In this document: in pieces, positions 28,736 to 51,361 of the stretch | Numbering within the stretch: the stretch's first letter is position 1 | Layout: every line of letters starts with the position of its first letter | Assembly: GCF_004331265.1 (NCBI RefSeq) | Contig: NZ_SJOO01000007.1 | Coordinates: 1-64,000 of the forward strand | Direction of reading: 5' to 3' | DNA length: 64,000 nucleotides | DNA from: Enterobacter wuhouensis | GTDB lineage: Bacteria; Pseudomonadota; Gammaproteobacteria; Enterobacterales; Enterobacteriaceae | Notes under the pieces: model-generated | What the model was told of the DNA's origin: nothing | The model's database searches: none | Seen by the model: the letters and a program-made list of their open reading frames with translations, nothing else | Translations under genes and position numbers: made by a program

Positions 28736-29779
28736 ATGCGCCACTGCGTTTTTATTATCTTCTTATTTTGCGTGCTGCCCGCGCCGCTGGCGTGGGCCGC
28801 GCCCGCTCAGCAATCATTCTCTGACTGGCAGGTCACCTGCAATAATCAGAACTTTTGCGTTGCGCGCAATACGGGGGAACACCGTGGCCTGGTCATGACG
28901 CTCAGCCGGAGCGCGGGGGCGAAAACCGATGCTACGCTGCGTATCGATCTTGGCGGCCTGTCCGCGCCATCGGTTAAAGAGCCGGATATTGCGCCGCGCC
29001 TGCTGCTGGATAATGTACCGCTGAGGCCTGAGGGGCCGCGCTGGCAGTTAACTCCCTGGCATCTGAAAACTGACGATGCGGCGACCATCACGGCATTTTT
29101 GAAAAACATTCAGGAAGGGAAAACCCTGACCCTGAAAGGCGGAAATCAGGTTATCTCACTGGATGGGCTGAAGGCGGCGCTGCTGTTTATCGACGCGCAG
29201 CAAAAGCGCGTCGGGAGTGAAACCGCCTGGATTAAAAAAGGCGACGATCCGCCGTTGAGCGTCCCGCCCGCGCCTGCCTTAAAAAAGGTGGCGGTGGTGA
29301 ACCCGACCCCCACGCCGCTCTCCCACGCTGAGCTGAACGACCTGCTTGATTACGGTACCTGGCGAATGAACAACAGCCAGTGCTCCCTTGACCCAAACCG
29401 CCGCGAAGTCCGCGTAACCGCGCTAACCGATGACAAAGCGCTGCTGATCGTGAGCTGTGAAGCAGGGGCGTACAACACGGTCGATCTGGCGTGGCTGGTG
29501 TCGCGTAAAAAACCCTTTGCCGCGCGCAGCGTGCGGCTGCGCCTGCCGTTTACTCCCTCCAGCGAAAGCAGTGAAATGGAGCTGATGAACGCCAGCTTTG
29601 ATGAAAAAACGCGTGAGTTGACCACCCTGGCGCTGGGGCGAGGGATGGGCGATTGCGGTATCCAGACGCGCTGGCGTTTTGATGGGCAGCGCTTCCGCCT
29701 GGTGCGTTATGCAGAAGAACCCAGCTGCGACGGATGGAACGGGCCAGATGCCTGGCCCACGCTGTGGATCACGCGCTAG
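28736..29779 (+). CDS. ypfG: Periplasmic DUF1176 protein YpfG
   Basis: Exported protein of 347 residues from the ATG at 28736, with a signal peptide ending LAWAAPAQQ. Conserved cysteines occur in VTCNNQNFCVARN, SQCSLDP and SCEAGAYN, probably as disulfides. It matches E. coli YpfG in length and in its place between nudK and tktB, although here the ebg/ygj block separates it from tktB. The function is unknown. A GTG three codons upstream is an alternative start. Confidence 0.85.
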   Translation: MRHCVFIIFLFCVLPAPLAWAAPAQQSFSDWQVTCNNQNFCVARNTGEHRGLVMTLSRSAGAKTDATLRIDLGGLSAPSVKEPDIAPRLLLDNVPLRPEGPRWQLTPWHLKTDDAATITAFLKNIQEGKTLTLKGGNQVISLDGLKAALLFIDAQQKRVGSETAWIKKGDDPPLSVPPAPALKKVAVVNPTPTPLSHAELNDLLDYGTWRMNNSQCSLDPNRREVRVTALTDDKALLIVSCEAGAYNTVDLAWLVSRKKPFAARSVRLRLPFTPSSESSEMELMNASFDEKTRELTTLALGRGMGDCGIQTRWRFDGQRFRLVRYAEEPSCDGWNGPDAWPTLWITR

Positions 29780-29784
29780 TTTTA

Positions 29785-29894
29785 CCGGGTGGCGGCTTGG
29801 CCTTACCCGGCCTACGAATCGTGCGGCCTGTGACAATGTGCCGGCGTACAAAACATCCGAAAAGTAGGCCGGGTAAACGATAGCGCCACCCGGC
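29785..29894. repeat. REP pair (BIME) after ypfG
   Basis: Two inverted REP units, 29785-29816 (CCGGGTGGCGGC...ACCCGGCCTACG) and 29864-29894 (GTAGGCCGGGTAAACGATAG then CGCCACCCGGC), lie between the converging ypfG and ygjK genes. They mark the left edge of the ygj-ebg block. Confidence 0.9.
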
Positions 29895-29912
29895 AAAGCA
29901 GACAGCTCCCCG

Positions 29913-33358
<3,446 letters not shown>

Positions 33359-33369
33359 TTACTTCACCG

Positions 33370-38472
<5,103 letters not shown>

Positions 38473-38490
38473 TTAACTCGATCACGAAAT

Positions 38491-38514
38491 AAAAAAATGC
38501 CGGGCATGCCCGGC
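38491..38514 (-). terminator. Terminator after ebgR
   Basis: GCCGGGCATGCCCGGC (38499-38514) is a perfect 16-bp palindrome. On the minus strand it is followed by a run of seven T (38491-38497). It ends ebgR transcription before the ebgA operators. Confidence 0.85.
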
Positions 38515-38534
38515 AGAGAAATTGAGGAGGGATA

Positions 38535-39581
<1,047 letters not shown>

Positions 39582-39628
39582 TTACTAAATATCCTGCCCA
39601 TTGCTTCCCGCAAATACCGTGCTAATAT

Positions 39629-39646
39629 TTAGTAAAATTTTACTAA
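39629..39646. promoter_or_regulatory. EbgR-type palindrome upstream of ygjH
   Basis: TTAGTAAAATTTTACTAA is a perfect 18-bp palindrome ending 9 bases before the ygjH ATG. A half-site TTTTTACTAAATAT lies at 39579-39592 on the ebgR side. The shared AGTAAA/TTTACT arms link it to the ebgA operators. Confidence 0.6.
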
Positions 39647-39988
<342 letters not shown>

Positions 39989-39992
39989 AAAA

Positions 39993-40015
39993 GGGTGGCA
40001 AAGCCACCCAATTTT
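39993..40015 (+). terminator. Terminator after ygjH
   Basis: The stem GGGTGGC (39993-39999) / GCCACCC (40003-40009) with an AAA loop is followed by AATTTT. It is immediately downstream of the ygjH stop. Confidence 0.7.
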
Positions 40016-40046
40016 GTAGGCCGGGTAAGCGACAGCGCCACCCGGC
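40016..40046. repeat. REP element after ygjH
   Basis: One REP unit, GTAGGCCGGGTAAGCGACAG then CGCCACCCGGC, lies between converging ygjH and tktB. It nearly repeats the unit at 29864-29894, so the ygj-ebg block has similar REP sequence at both ends. Confidence 0.88.
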
Positions 40047-40059
40047 AGCGCAGGCCGCA

Positions 40060-42048
40060 CTAGATCACGCTCAGCGCCTTCTCCACCACGTTCTCAACGG
40101 TAAAGCCGAAGTACGGGAACAGCTTGTCGGCAGGCGCCGATTCACCGTAGCCGCGCATCCCGACGATGGCCCCTTTTAGCCCGACGTACTTGTACCAGTA
40201 GTCGGCAATCCCGGCCTCTACCGCCACGCGCGCCGCGACGTTAGAAGGCAGAACCGATTCCCGGTACGCCTCGTCCTGCGCGTCGAAGATGTCCGTGGAA
40301 GGCAATGACACCACGCGCACCGCGTGACCTTCGGCGGTCAGCTTTTCCGCTGCTTTAACGGCGATCTCGATTTCGGAGCCGGTGGCAATCAGGATCACGT
40401 CCGGCTTGCCGCCGCTGTCTTTCAGGATGTAACCACCGCGGGCGATGTTTTTCACCTGCTCCGGCGTGCGCTCAATCTGCGCCAGGTTCTGACGCGACAG
40501 GATCAGCGCGGTCGGTCCGTTATGACGCTCCACCGCCAGCTTCCAGCCCACTGCGGCCTCTACCTGATCGCACGGACGCCAGGTGCTGAAGTTCGGCGTC
40601 AGGCGCAGGCTTGCCAGCTGCTCGACGGCCTGGTGCGTTGGCCCATCCTCGCCCAGCCCGATGGAATCGTGGGTATACACCATAATCTGCCGCGCCTTCA
40701 TCAGCGCCGCCATGCGCGCCGCGTTTCGGGCGTACTCGACGAACATCAGGAAGGTGGCGGTATAGGGCACAAATCCGCCGTGGTGGGCGATGCCGTTGGC
40801 AATAGCCGTCATGCCAAACTCGCGCACGCCGTAGTGGATGTAGTTCCCGGCTATATCCTCTTTCAGCGATTTTGAGCCGGACCAGATGGTCAGGTTGCTC
40901 GGGGCAAGGTCAGCAGAGCCGCCCAGCAGTTCCGGCAGGATAGGGCCGATCGCGTTGAGGGTGTTTTGCGACGCCTTGCGGGTGGCAATTTTCGCCGGGT
41001 TGGACTGGAGATCTTCAATCAATGCCTGGGTTTTCGCTTCCCAATCCTCTGGCAGACCCCCGCTCATGCGGCGGGAAAACTCGGCGGCCAGATCCGGATG
41101 CGCTTTCTTATAGGCGGCAAACTTCTCGTTCCAGCTATGCTGGGCCTTCTCGCCCTCTTCACGCGCGTCCCACGCCCGGTAGATCTCCTTCGGAATTTCA
41201 AAGGCAGGATATTTCCAGCCCAGCTTCTGGCGGGTCAGCGCCACTTCCTCTTCACCCAGCGCCGCGCCGTGCGCCTCTTCTTTGCCCGCCTTGTTCGGGG
41301 AGCCAAAGCCGATGGTGGTGCGGCAGATAATCAGGGACGGTTTGTCCTTCACGCTCTGCGCTTCCTGAATCGCTCTCTTCACCGCCTCCGGGTCGTGCCC
41401 GTCGATCTCATGCACCACGTGCCAGTGGTAGGCCTCAAAGCGTTTTGCCGTGTCGTCGGTAAACCAGCCTTCGGTTTCCCCGTCGATAGAGATGCCGTTG
41501 TGATCGTAAAAGCCGATCAGCTTGCCCAGCCCCAGCGTGCCTGCCAGCGAGCAGACCTCGTGGGAAATCCCCTCCATCAGGCAGCCGTCACCCATAAACA
41601 CGTAGGTGTAATGATCGACAATCTCATGTTCCGGCTGGTTAAACTGCGCCGCCAGCGTGCGTTCGGCAATCGCCAGCCCGACCGCGTTGGCTAAGCCCTG
41701 ACCCAGCGGCCCGGTGGTGGTTTCTACGCCGGGCGTATAGCCGATCTCCGGGTGGCCCGGCGTTTTGGAGTGCAGCTGGCGGAAGTTTTTAATCTCCTCA
41801 AGCGGCAGATCGTAGCCGGAGAGATGCAGCAGGCTGTAGAGCAGCATCGAGGCGTGGCCGTTAGAGAGAATAAAACGGTCGCGATCGTACCAGGTGGGAT
41901 CGTTCGGGTTGTGCTTGAGGAAGTCGTTCCACAGCACTTCGGCAATGTCGGCCATGCCCATTGGGGCGCCGGGATGGCCGGAATTGGCTTTTTGCACGGC
42001 ATCCATGCTGAGGGCGCGAATGGCGTTGGCTAGCTCTTTACGGGACAT
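40060..42048 (-). CDS. tktB: Transketolase 2
   Basis: Thiamine-diphosphate enzyme of the non-oxidative pentose phosphate pathway that moves two-carbon ketol units. It is 662 residues. The ThDP motif [20 protein letters not shown] is near residue 154, with the catalytic glutamate region [16 protein letters not shown] near 410 and [14 protein letters not shown] near 470. I call it tktB rather than tktA from the talA-tktB pairing and position. talA ends 19 bases upstream, so they form an operon. Confidence 0.95.
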   Translation of the reverse strand: MSRKELANAIRALSMDAVQKANSGHPGAPMGMADIAEVLWNDFLKHNPNDPTWYDRDRFILSNGHASMLLYSLLHLSGYDLPLEEIKNFRQLHSKTPGHPEIGYTPGVETTTGPLGQGLANAVGLAIAERTLAAQFNQPEHEIVDHYTYVFMGDGCLMEGISHEVCSLAGTLGLGKLIGFYDHNGISIDGETEGWFTDDTAKRFEAYHWHVVHEIDGHDPEAVKRAIQEAQSVKDKPSLIICRTTIGFGSPNKAGKEEAHGAALGEEEVALTRQKLGWKYPAFEIPKEIYRAWDAREEGEKAQHSWNEKFAAYKKAHPDLAAEFSRRMSGGLPEDWEAKTQALIEDLQSNPAKIATRKASQNTLNAIGPILPELLGGSADLAPSNLTIWSGSKSLKEDIAGNYIHYGVREFGMTAIANGIAHHGGFVPYTATFLMFVEYARNAARMAALMKARQIMVYTHDSIGLGEDGPTHQAVEQLASLRLTPNFSTWRPCDQVEAAVGWKLAVERHNGPTALILSRQNLAQIERTPEQVKNIARGGYILKDSGGKPDVILIATGSEIEIAVKAAEKLTAEGHAVRVVSLPSTDIFDAQDEAYRESVLPSNVAARVAVEAGIADYWYKYVGLKGAIVGMRGYGESAPADKLFPYFGFTVENVVEKALSVI

Positions 42049-42067
42049 AGTTCACTCCGTGGCAAGG

Positions 42068-43018
42068 TTAAAGTTTGGCGGCGAGAAGGTCTTCAAGTTT
42101 GCGCTGATCGACGGCGAACTGGCGGATGCCGTCCGCCAGTTTCTCAACGGCCATTGCGTCCTGATTATGCTCCCAGCGGAACTCCGCTTCCGTCATGGCT
42201 TTGGGTTTTGGCAATACGGTAGAGGTCGGCACCAGCTTGCGGATCACCGTTTCGTCGCTCTCCTGCAGCTTTTTCAGCAGGTCAGGGGAGATGGTCAGAC
42301 GATCGCATCCTGCCAGCGCCAGGATCTGCTCGGTGCGGCGGAAGCTCGCCCCCATTACGATGGTCTGGTAGCGGTGCTGTTTGAAGTAGTCGTAGATATT
42401 ACGCACCGACTTCACGCCGGGATCTTCTTCCACCACGTAAGGGTCCATCGGCTGTTTGGCCTGATACCAGTCGTAAATGCGCCCAACGAAAGGCGAGATG
42501 AGGAACACGCCCGCTTCGGCGCAGGCGCGCGCCTGCGCAAAGGAGAACAGCAGCGTGAGGTTGCAGTGGATACCCTCTTTTTCCAGCACTTCCGCCGCGC
42601 GGATGCCTTCCCACGTCGATGCGAGCTTAATCAGAATGCGTGATTTATCGATCCCCTGCTCCTGGTAGAGTTCGACCAGGTGACGAGCTTTGTTAATACT
42701 TTTCTCCTGGTCGAACGAGAGGCGGGCGTCCACTTCGGTCGAGACGCGACCAGGAATGCTTTTCAGAATTTCCGCACCGAAATTGACCGCCAGCTTGTCG
42801 CTGGCCTCGGCGACCTGCTGCTCCTGCGTCTTGCCGCGTTGTTTACCGTAGGCAATGGCGTCATCAATCAGATGACTAAAATGGGCAAGCCCCGCTGCCT
42901 TTAGCAGCAGCGACGGGTTAGTGGTCGCATCTTCGGGCTGATAGTGCCGAATGGACTCGATATCGCCGCTGTCGGCGACCACGGTGGTGAATTGTTTGAT
43001 GCCGTCTAGCTGGTTCAT
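42068..43018 (-). CDS. talA: Transaldolase A
   Basis: Transfers a dihydroxyacetone unit between sugar phosphates. It is 316 residues. The Schiff-base lysine is in [11 protein letters not shown] near residue 130, and ATTNPSLL is near 33. It is named talA rather than talB from its place next to tktB and maeB. In E. coli the talA-tktB pair is induced in stationary phase (RpoS), but the sequence here does not show a clear promoter. Confidence 0.95.
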   Translation of the reverse strand: MNQLDGIKQFTTVVADSGDIESIRHYQPEDATTNPSLLLKAAGLAHFSHLIDDAIAYGKQRGKTQEQQVAEASDKLAVNFGAEILKSIPGRVSTEVDARLSFDQEKSINKARHLVELYQEQGIDKSRILIKLASTWEGIRAAEVLEKEGIHCNLTLLFSFAQARACAEAGVFLISPFVGRIYDWYQAKQPMDPYVVEEDPGVKSVRNIYDYFKQHRYQTIVMGASFRRTEQILALAGCDRLTISPDLLKKLQESDETVIRKLVPTSTVLPKPKAMTEAEFRWEHNQDAMAVEKLADGIRQFAVDQRKLEDLLAAKL

Positions 43019-43308
43019 AAATAATTACTCCTTGGAAATAAAAGAGTTAGTCGAGTGCGTTAGTTCACACTTCTGCGAAAATCATGATGGACTTAACAAA
43101 AAAGCATAGCAGACGGGGGAGGCATTGCTTTCTGAGACGGGTAACATGGATGTTATAAATTGATAACAATTTTTGCTCCGCAATGGTGAGAGTTTGGCAG
43201 CCTTCAAAGTTTAGGGGGCCGCCTGCGGCGATACTATGCGGCACGCCAGGGTGTGCATAGGAACGTCAACATCACCCTTTTTGACCGATACGTGAAAGGA
43301 AAAATAAG
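43019..43308. promoter_or_regulatory. Divergent talA-maeB upstream region
   Basis: About 290 bases of non-coding DNA between divergent genes, with an AT-rich stretch around 43148-43175 (TTATAAATTGATAACAATTT) that probably holds a promoter. I could not assign sigma-factor sites with confidence. Confidence 0.4.
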
Positions 43309-45588
43309 ATGGATGAGCAGTTGAAGCAGAGTGCCCTCGATTTTCACGAGTTTCCTGTCCCGGGTAAAATCCAGGTTTCCCCCACCAAGCCGCTGGCAAC
43401 CCAGCGCGATCTGGCGCTGGCCTACTCGCCGGGCGTAGCAGCCCCGTGTCTTGAGATCGAAAAAGACCCGCTCGCCGCCTATAAATACACCGCGCGCGGC
43501 AACCTGGTGGCGGTGATCTCTAACGGCACGGCGGTGCTGGGATTAGGTAATATCGGCGCGCTGGCCGGTAAGCCGGTGATGGAAGGGAAGGGCGTTCTGT
43601 TTAAGAAATTCGCCGGTATCGACGTGTTTGATATCGAAGTGGACGAACTCGATCCCGATAAATTCATCAACGTGGTGGCCGCGCTGGAGCCGACCTTCGG
43701 CGGCATCAACCTGGAAGACATCAAAGCGCCGGAATGTTTCTACATCGAGCAGAAGCTGCGCGAGCGCATGAACATTCCCGTGTTCCATGATGACCAGCAC
43801 GGCACGGCGATCATCAGCACCGCCGCCATTCTGAACGGCCTGCGCGTGGTCGAGAAAAACCTCTCCGACGTGCGCATGGTGGTCTCCGGCGCGGGCGCGG
43901 CGGCGATTGCCTGTATGAACCTGCTGGTGGCGCTGGGGATGCAGAAACACAATATCGTGGTCTGCGACTCCAAAGGCGTTATCTATAAAGACCGCGAGCC
44001 GAATATGGCGGAAACCAAGGCGGCGTACGCGGTAGAAGACGACGGCAAACGCACACTTGAGGACGTGATTGACGGCGCGGATATCTTCCTCGGCTGCTCG
44101 GGCCCGAAGGTGCTGACTCAGGAGATGGTGAAGAAGATGGCGCGTGCGCCAATGATCCTGGCCCTGGCGAACCCGGAGCCGGAAATCCTGCCGCCGCTGG
44201 CGAAAGCGGTGCGTGAAGACGCCATTATCTGTACCGGCCGTTCGGACTACCCGAACCAGGTGAATAACGTGCTTTGCTTCCCGTTCATCTTCCGCGGCGC
44301 GCTGGACGTTGGCGCAACGGCGATCAACGAAGAGATGAAGCTGGCGGCGGTTCACGCCATTGCCGAGCTGGCGCACGCCGAGCAGAGCGAAGTGGTGGCC
44401 TCCGCCTACGGCGATCAGGACCTGAGCTTTGGCCCGGACTACATTATTCCAAAACCGTTCGACCCGCGCCTGATTGTCAAAATTGCACCGGCGGTGGCGA
44501 AGGCGGCGATGGACTCCGGCGTGGCGACGCGTCCGATTCAGGACTTCGACGCCTACGTCGACAAGCTCACCGAGTTTGTCTACAAAACCAACCTGTTTAT
44601 GAAGCCGATCTTCTCTCAGGCCCGCGCCGACGCGAAGCGCGTGGTGCTGGCGGAAGGGGAAGAGGCGCGCGTGCTGCACGCGACGCAGGAGCTGATCACC
44701 TTAGGCCTGGCGAAGCCGATCCTGATTGGTCGTCCGAGCGTGATTGAGATGCGTATCCAGAAGCTGGGGCTGCAGATCAAGCCGGGCGTAGACTTCGAGA
44801 TCGTTAACAACGAATCCGATCCGCGCTTTAAGGAGTACTGGAACGAGTACTACGCGATCATGAAGCGCCGGGGGATCACCCAGGAGCAGGCGCAGAAAGC
44901 GGTCATCAGCAACACCACGGTGATCGGCGCGATCATGGTGCATCGCGGCGAAGCGGATGCGCTGATCTGCGGCACCATCGGCGATTACCACGAGCACTTT
45001 AGCGTGGTGCAGGAGATCTTCGGCTATCGCGAAGGCGTTCATACCGCCGGGGCGATGAACGCGCTGCTGCTGCCGAGCGGCAACACCTTTATTGCCGATA
45101 CCTACGTCAACGACGATCCGACCCCGGAACAGCTGGCGGAGATCGCCGTGATGGCGGCGGAAACCGTGCGTCGCTTTGGCATTGAGCCGAAGGTGGCGCT
45201 GCTGTCGCACTCTAACTTCGGTTCGTCTAAATCCCCGGCGGCCTGCAAAATGCGTCAGACGCTGGAGCTGGTGCGCGAGCGTGCGCCGGAGCTGATGATT
45301 GACGGCGAGATGCATGGCGATGCCGCGCTGGTGGAGAGCATCCGTAATGAGCGCATGCCGGATAGCCCGCTGAAAGGCTCGGCGAACGTGCTGATCATGC
45401 CAAACGTGGAGGCGGCGCGTATCAGCTACAACCTGCTGCGCGTCTCCAGCTCTGAAGGGGTAACCGTGGGGCCGGTGCTGATGGGGGTGGCGAAGCCGGT
45501 GCATGTGCTAACGCCGATTGCCTCGGTGCGCCGTATCGTGAACATGGTGGCGCTGGCGGTGGTTGAGGCGCAGACGCAGCCATTGTAA
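43309..45588 (+). CDS. maeB: NADP-dependent malic enzyme
   Basis: Oxidatively decarboxylates malate to pyruvate, giving NADPH. It is 759 residues, the E. coli length, in two parts. Residues 1-425 are the malic enzyme (FHDDQHGTA near 160, GAGAAA near 197). Residues 430-759 are a phosphotransacetylase-like domain, which in E. coli confers regulation by acetyl-CoA and has no PTA activity. GAAAGGAA precedes the ATG. Confidence 0.98.
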   Translation: MDEQLKQSALDFHEFPVPGKIQVSPTKPLATQRDLALAYSPGVAAPCLEIEKDPLAAYKYTARGNLVAVISNGTAVLGLGNIGALAGKPVMEGKGVLFKKFAGIDVFDIEVDELDPDKFINVVAALEPTFGGINLEDIKAPECFYIEQKLRERMNIPVFHDDQHGTAIISTAAILNGLRVVEKNLSDVRMVVSGAGAAAIACMNLLVALGMQKHNIVVCDSKGVIYKDREPNMAETKAAYAVEDDGKRTLEDVIDGADIFLGCSGPKVLTQEMVKKMARAPMILALANPEPEILPPLAKAVREDAIICTGRSDYPNQVNNVLCFPFIFRGALDVGATAINEEMKLAAVHAIAELAHAEQSEVVASAYGDQDLSFGPDYIIPKPFDPRLIVKIAPAVAKAAMDSGVATRPIQDFDAYVDKLTEFVYKTNLFMKPIFSQARADAKRVVLAEGEEARVLHATQELITLGLAKPILIGRPSVIEMRIQKLGLQIKPGVDFEIVNNESDPRFKEYWNEYYAIMKRRGITQEQAQKAVISNTTVIGAIMVHRGEADALICGTIGDYHEHFSVVQEIFGYREGVHTAGAMNALLLPSGNTFIADTYVNDDPTPEQLAEIAVMAAETVRRFGIEPKVALLSHSNFGSSKSPAACKMRQTLELVRERAPELMIDGEMHGDAALVESIRNERMPDSPLKGSANVLIMPNVEAARISYNLLRVSSSEGVTVGPVLMGVAKPVHVLTPIASVRRIVNMVALAVVEAQTQPL

Positions 45589-45597
45589 TTAACCCTA

Positions 45598-45635
45598 CCC
45601 CTCACCCTAACCCTCTCCCCTGAGGGGAGAGGGGA
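45598..45635. repeat. GC-rich dispersed repeat, copy 3a
   Basis: CCCTCACCCTAACCCTCTCC, then CCTGAGGGGAGAGGGGACT. It starts 10 bases after the maeB stop and is the left half of an inverted pair. Confidence 0.85.
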
Positions 45636-45654
45636 CTGCTCCGAGCCGTCTTTT

Positions 45655-45692
45655 CACCCTCGCCCCTTTGGGGAGAGGGCCGGGGTGAGGGG
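45655..45692. repeat. GC-rich dispersed repeat, copy 3b (inverted)
   Basis: CACCCTCGCCCCTTTGGGGA, then GAGGGCCGGGGTGAGGGGT, the inverted partner of copy 3a. The pair sits exactly between maeB and hemF, where K-12 has the eut operon. Confidence 0.82.
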
Positions 45693-45705
45693 TAAGGGTC
45701 AAGGG

Positions 45706-47480
<1,775 letters not shown>

Positions 47481-47692
47481 GCGGCCTGAATAGTAAAAAT
47501 TGCGATCCTGGTGTTATATCGTATCGTGATTACCGTTACGACAGTCCTTATTGATAATTGTTTTACTTTTCATTTCAATACGTGACAAAGTGACATTATG
47601 CCAAATTTTGGCGAGATTTTCCCCGGTTATTGGCTAAACGCGCGGTTCACGCCATAATCACTGTTTTTAAACCCGAAAAGGCGGTTAATACC

Positions 47693-48118
47693 ATGGAGAT
47701 ACGCGTTTTTCGCCAGGAAGATTTCGAAGAGGTGATCACCCTTTGGGAGCGCTGCGATCTGCTGCGTCCGTGGAACGACCCGGAAATGGACATCGAACGT
47801 AAGGTGAATCACGACGTTAGCCTGTTTCTGGTCGCAGAAGTCAACGGCGAGGTGGTCGGAACGGTAATGGGCGGCTACGACGGCCACCGCGGTTCGGCCT
47901 ATTATCTGGGCGTTCACCCGGAATACCGGGCGCGCGGCATTGCTAACGCGCTGCTCAATCGTCTTGAAAAGAAACTCATCGCCCGCGGCTGCCCGAAAAT
48001 CCAGATCATGGTGCGGGAAGATAACGACGTGGTGCTGGGGATGTATGAACGTCTGGGCTACGAGCACGCCGACGTGCTGACCCTGGGTAAGCGCCTGATC
48101 GAAGATGAAGAGTACTGA
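47693..48118 (+). CDS. ypeA: GNAT-family N-acetyltransferase YpeA
   Basis: Predicted acetyltransferase of 141 residues from [14 protein letters not shown]. The acetyl-CoA-binding motif [17 protein letters not shown] is near residue 78. Start chosen at 47693 because the upstream 21 codons are not conserved in E. coli YpeA. The substrate is not known. Its end overlaps the yfeZ start by 14 bases. Confidence 0.9.
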   Translation: MEIRVFRQEDFEEVITLWERCDLLRPWNDPEMDIERKVNHDVSLFLVAEVNGEVVGTVMGGYDGHRGSAYYLGVHPEYRARGIANALLNRLEKKLIARGCPKIQIMVREDNDVVLGMYERLGYEHADVLTLGKRLIEDEEY

Positions 48119-48554
48119 ATTTCACCCGGCAGACTATGACGCGCAGGGCCGCGTCAGGCTGCCTTTTCTGTTCTGGTGCGTACTCCTGCTGCAGGCACGC
48201 ACCTGGGTGCTGTTCGTGATGGCCGGGGCGTCGCGCGGGCAGGGCGACACGCTGCTGAACCTCTTCTATCCCGATCACGATGCGTTCTGGATTGGTTTAC
48301 TGCCGGGCATTCCGGCCGTACTGGCGTTTTTGGTCAGCGGACGGCGGCATCTTATCCCGCGCTTTTGGGCCGCGCTTCGCTGGCTGCTGATCCTGGCCCA
48401 GATTGCGCTGCTCTTCTGGCAGCCGGTTCTCTTGTGGCGCGGTGAGCCGCTTACGGGCATCGGTATTGCGCTGGTCGTGGCGGATATCGTGGCGCTGCTG
48501 TGGCTGCTCACTAACCCGCGTCTGCGCGCCTGTTTTACGCATCAGGATGATTAA
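48105..48554 (+). CDS. yfeZ: Inner-membrane protein YfeZ (DUF2919)
   Basis: Membrane protein of 149 residues with four predicted helices, starting at about residues 17, 59, 85 and 110. It resembles E. coli YfeZ throughout ([54 protein letters not shown]). Function is unknown. Overlap with ypeA implies translational coupling. Confidence 0.88.
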   Translation: MKSTEFHPADYDAQGRVRLPFLFWCVLLLQARTWVLFVMAGASRGQGDTLLNLFYPDHDAFWIGLLPGIPAVLAFLVSGRRHLIPRFWAALRWLLILAQIALLFWQPVLLWRGEPLTGIGIALVVADIVALLWLLTNPRLRACFTHQDD

Positions 48555-48617
48555 TCCGGCACTTTTTGCCGATGCCGCACTCCAACAAGCGTTGATTTAA
48601 CAAGAAAGGACGTTTCA

Positions 48618-49193
48618 ATGAAATCGCTGCGTTTACTTTTATGCGCTCTCCCGCTGGCGTTGACCGGCTGTTCGACGCTCTCTTCCATCAACTGGTCTGC
48701 TGCGTATCCGTGGAACTGGTTTGGTTCTTCCATCGAAGTGACCGAGCAGGGCGTAGGAAAAATTACCGCCTCAACGGCGCTCGATCAGGACGCCATTCAG
48801 GACGCCCTGAGCAGCGACTATCGGCTGCGCAGCGGCATGAAAACGGAGAATGGCAATATTGTGCGCTATTACGAAGCGCTGAAGGGTGACACGCTGGCGC
48901 TGGTGATTAACGGTGATAAAGGCACGGTAAACCGTATCGCGGTGATGGATGAAGACATTCCAACCGCCAGCGGCGTGAAGGTGGGTACGCCGTTTGGCGA
49001 TCTCTATAAGCAGGCGTTCGGCAACTGCACCAGCGTGCCGTCGGACGACAAGGTGGCGGTAGAATGTAAAGCTGAAGGCAGCCAGCATATCACCTACCTG
49101 TTCACCGGCGAGTGGAGCGGCCCGGAGGGGCTAATGCCGTCTGACGACACGCTGAAAAACTGGAAAGTGAGCAAAATAATCTGGAAGCAGTAA
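48618..49193 (+). CDS. yfeY: Predicted lipoprotein YfeY (RpoE-regulated type)
   Basis: Lipoprotein of 191 residues with the signal MKSLRLLLCALPLALTGC, whose lipobox LTGC places the lipidated cysteine at residue 18. The mature part (DUF1131 type) has a conserved core around ASGVKVGTPFGDLYKQAFG near 120. In E. coli yfeY belongs to the sigma-E regulon. I could not see a clear sigma-E promoter here. Function is unknown. Confidence 0.9.
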   Translation: MKSLRLLLCALPLALTGCSTLSSINWSAAYPWNWFGSSIEVTEQGVGKITASTALDQDAIQDALSSDYRLRSGMKTENGNIVRYYEALKGDTLALVINGDKGTVNRIAVMDEDIPTASGVKVGTPFGDLYKQAFGNCTSVPSDDKVAVECKAEGSQHITYLFTGEWSGPEGLMPSDDTLKNWKVSKIIWKQ

Positions 49194-49229
49194 TTTGCGC
49201 CTGAACAAACCGCCTCGCTGAAATCCGGG

Positions 49230-50185
<956 letters not shown>

Positions 50186-50186
50186 C

Positions 50187-50227
50187 ACCCCTCACCCTGA
50201 CCCTCTCCCCAAAGGGGAGAGGGGATT
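50187..50227. repeat. GC-rich dispersed repeat, copy 4
   Basis: CCCTCACCCTGACCCTCTCC, then CCAAAGGGGAGAGGGGATT. It starts just after the yfeX stop. It is a single copy, in the gap where K-12 carries yfeW, murPQR and ucpA. Confidence 0.85.
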
Positions 50228-50249
50228 AATGCCTTATTCCCTTTTCTGC

Positions 50250-50347
50250 TTCTAAATCACCAAACGGTATATAAAACCGTTACTCCTTTCGACCTCGTTA
50301 TAAATATTATGACCATAAGATAGTCATCACATTTATAAGGGTGCGCA
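50250..50347 (+). promoter_or_regulatory. cysP promoter region (CysB type)
   Basis: AT-rich sequence with a likely -10 TATTAT at 50305-50310 and the same order of short blocks as the E. coli cysP promoter (TATAAAACCGTTACTCCTTTC near 50270, TTTATAAGG ribosome-binding region at 50332). CysB with O- or N-acetylserine activates this promoter in E. coli. Exact CysB sites are not resolved. Confidence 0.5.
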
Positions 50348-51361
50348 ATGGCCGTTACTGTACTGAAAAAAGGATCTCTGGCGCTGGCAGGTTTACTGCT
50401 GGTGGCACAGGCGCAGGCAACCGAGCTGTTGAACAGTTCCTATGACGTCTCCCGCGAGCTGTTTGCCGCCCTTAACCCGCAGTTTGAACAGCAGTGGGCG
50501 AAAGATAACAACGGCGACAAGCTGACCATCAAGCAGTCTCACGCGGGTTCATCCAAGCAGGCGCTGGCGATCCTGCAGGGGCTGAAGGCCGACGTGGTGA
50601 CCTACAACCAGGTGACTGACGTGCAGATCCTGCACGACAAAGGCAAGCTGATCCCGGCGGACTGGCAGAGCCGACTGCCGAACAACAGCTCACCGTTCTA
50701 CTCCACCATGGGATTCCTGGTGCGTAAGGGCAATCCGAAGAATATCCACGACTGGAACGACCTGGTGCGTTCTGACGTGAAGCTGATTTTCCCGAATCCA
50801 AAAACCTCCGGCAACGCGCGCTATACCTATCTGGCGGCGTGGGGCGCGGCGGATAAAGCTGACGGTAACGACAAAGCGAAAACCGAGCAGTTCATGACCC
50901 AGTTCCTGAAAAACGTCGAAGTGTTTGATACCGGCGGCCGCGGCGCAACCACCACCTTTGCCGAGCGCGGCCTGGGCGACGTGCTGATCAGCTTTGAATC
51001 CGAAGTGAACAATATTCGTAAACAGTATGAAGCGCAGGGCTTCGAGGTGGTAATCCCGAAAACCAACATCCTGGCCGAGTTCCCGGTCGCATGGGTGGAT
51101 AAAAACGTCGAAGCCAACGGTACGGAGAAGGCGGCAAAAGCCTACCTGAACTATCTCTATAGCCCGCAGGCGCAGACCGTGATCACCGATTACTACTACC
51201 GCGTCAACAACCCGGCCGTGATGGACAAGCTGAAGGACAAATTCCCGCAGACCGACCTGTTCCGCGTGGAAGACCATTTTGGCGCCTGGCCTGAAGTCAT
51301 GAAAACGCATTTTGCCAGCGGCGGCGAGCTGGACAAACTGCTGGCGGCGGGGCGTAAGTAA
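50348..51361 (+). CDS. cysP: Thiosulfate/sulfate-binding protein CysP
   Basis: Periplasmic binding protein of the sulfate/thiosulfate ABC transporter. It is 337 residues with a signal peptide ending AQAQATEL. The family motifs [20 protein letters not shown] (residues about 63-82) and [21 protein letters not shown] (about 142) are present. The stop overlaps the cysT start (TAATG). Confidence 0.98.
   Translation: MAVTVLKKGSLALAGLLLVAQAQATELLNSSYDVSRELFAALNPQFEQQWAKDNNGDKLTIKQSHAGSSKQALAILQGLKADVVTYNQVTDVQILHDKGKLIPADWQSRLPNNSSPFYSTMGFLVRKGNPKNIHDWNDLVRSDVKLIFPNPKTSGNARYTYLAAWGAADKADGNDKAKTEQFMTQFLKNVEVFDTGGRGATTTFAERGLGDVLISFESEVNNIRKQYEAQGFEVVIPKTNILAEFPVAWVDKNVEANGTEKAAKAYLNYLYSPQAQTVITDYYYRVNNPAVMDKLKDKFPQTDLFRVEDHFGAWPEVMKTHFASGGELDKLLAAGRK

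Noticed and set aside
43543..44679. 378-codon open frame on the strand opposite maeB
   Set aside because: It is a mirror of maeB codon bias, rich in His, Arg and Gln, without any family resemblance. maeB itself is certain.
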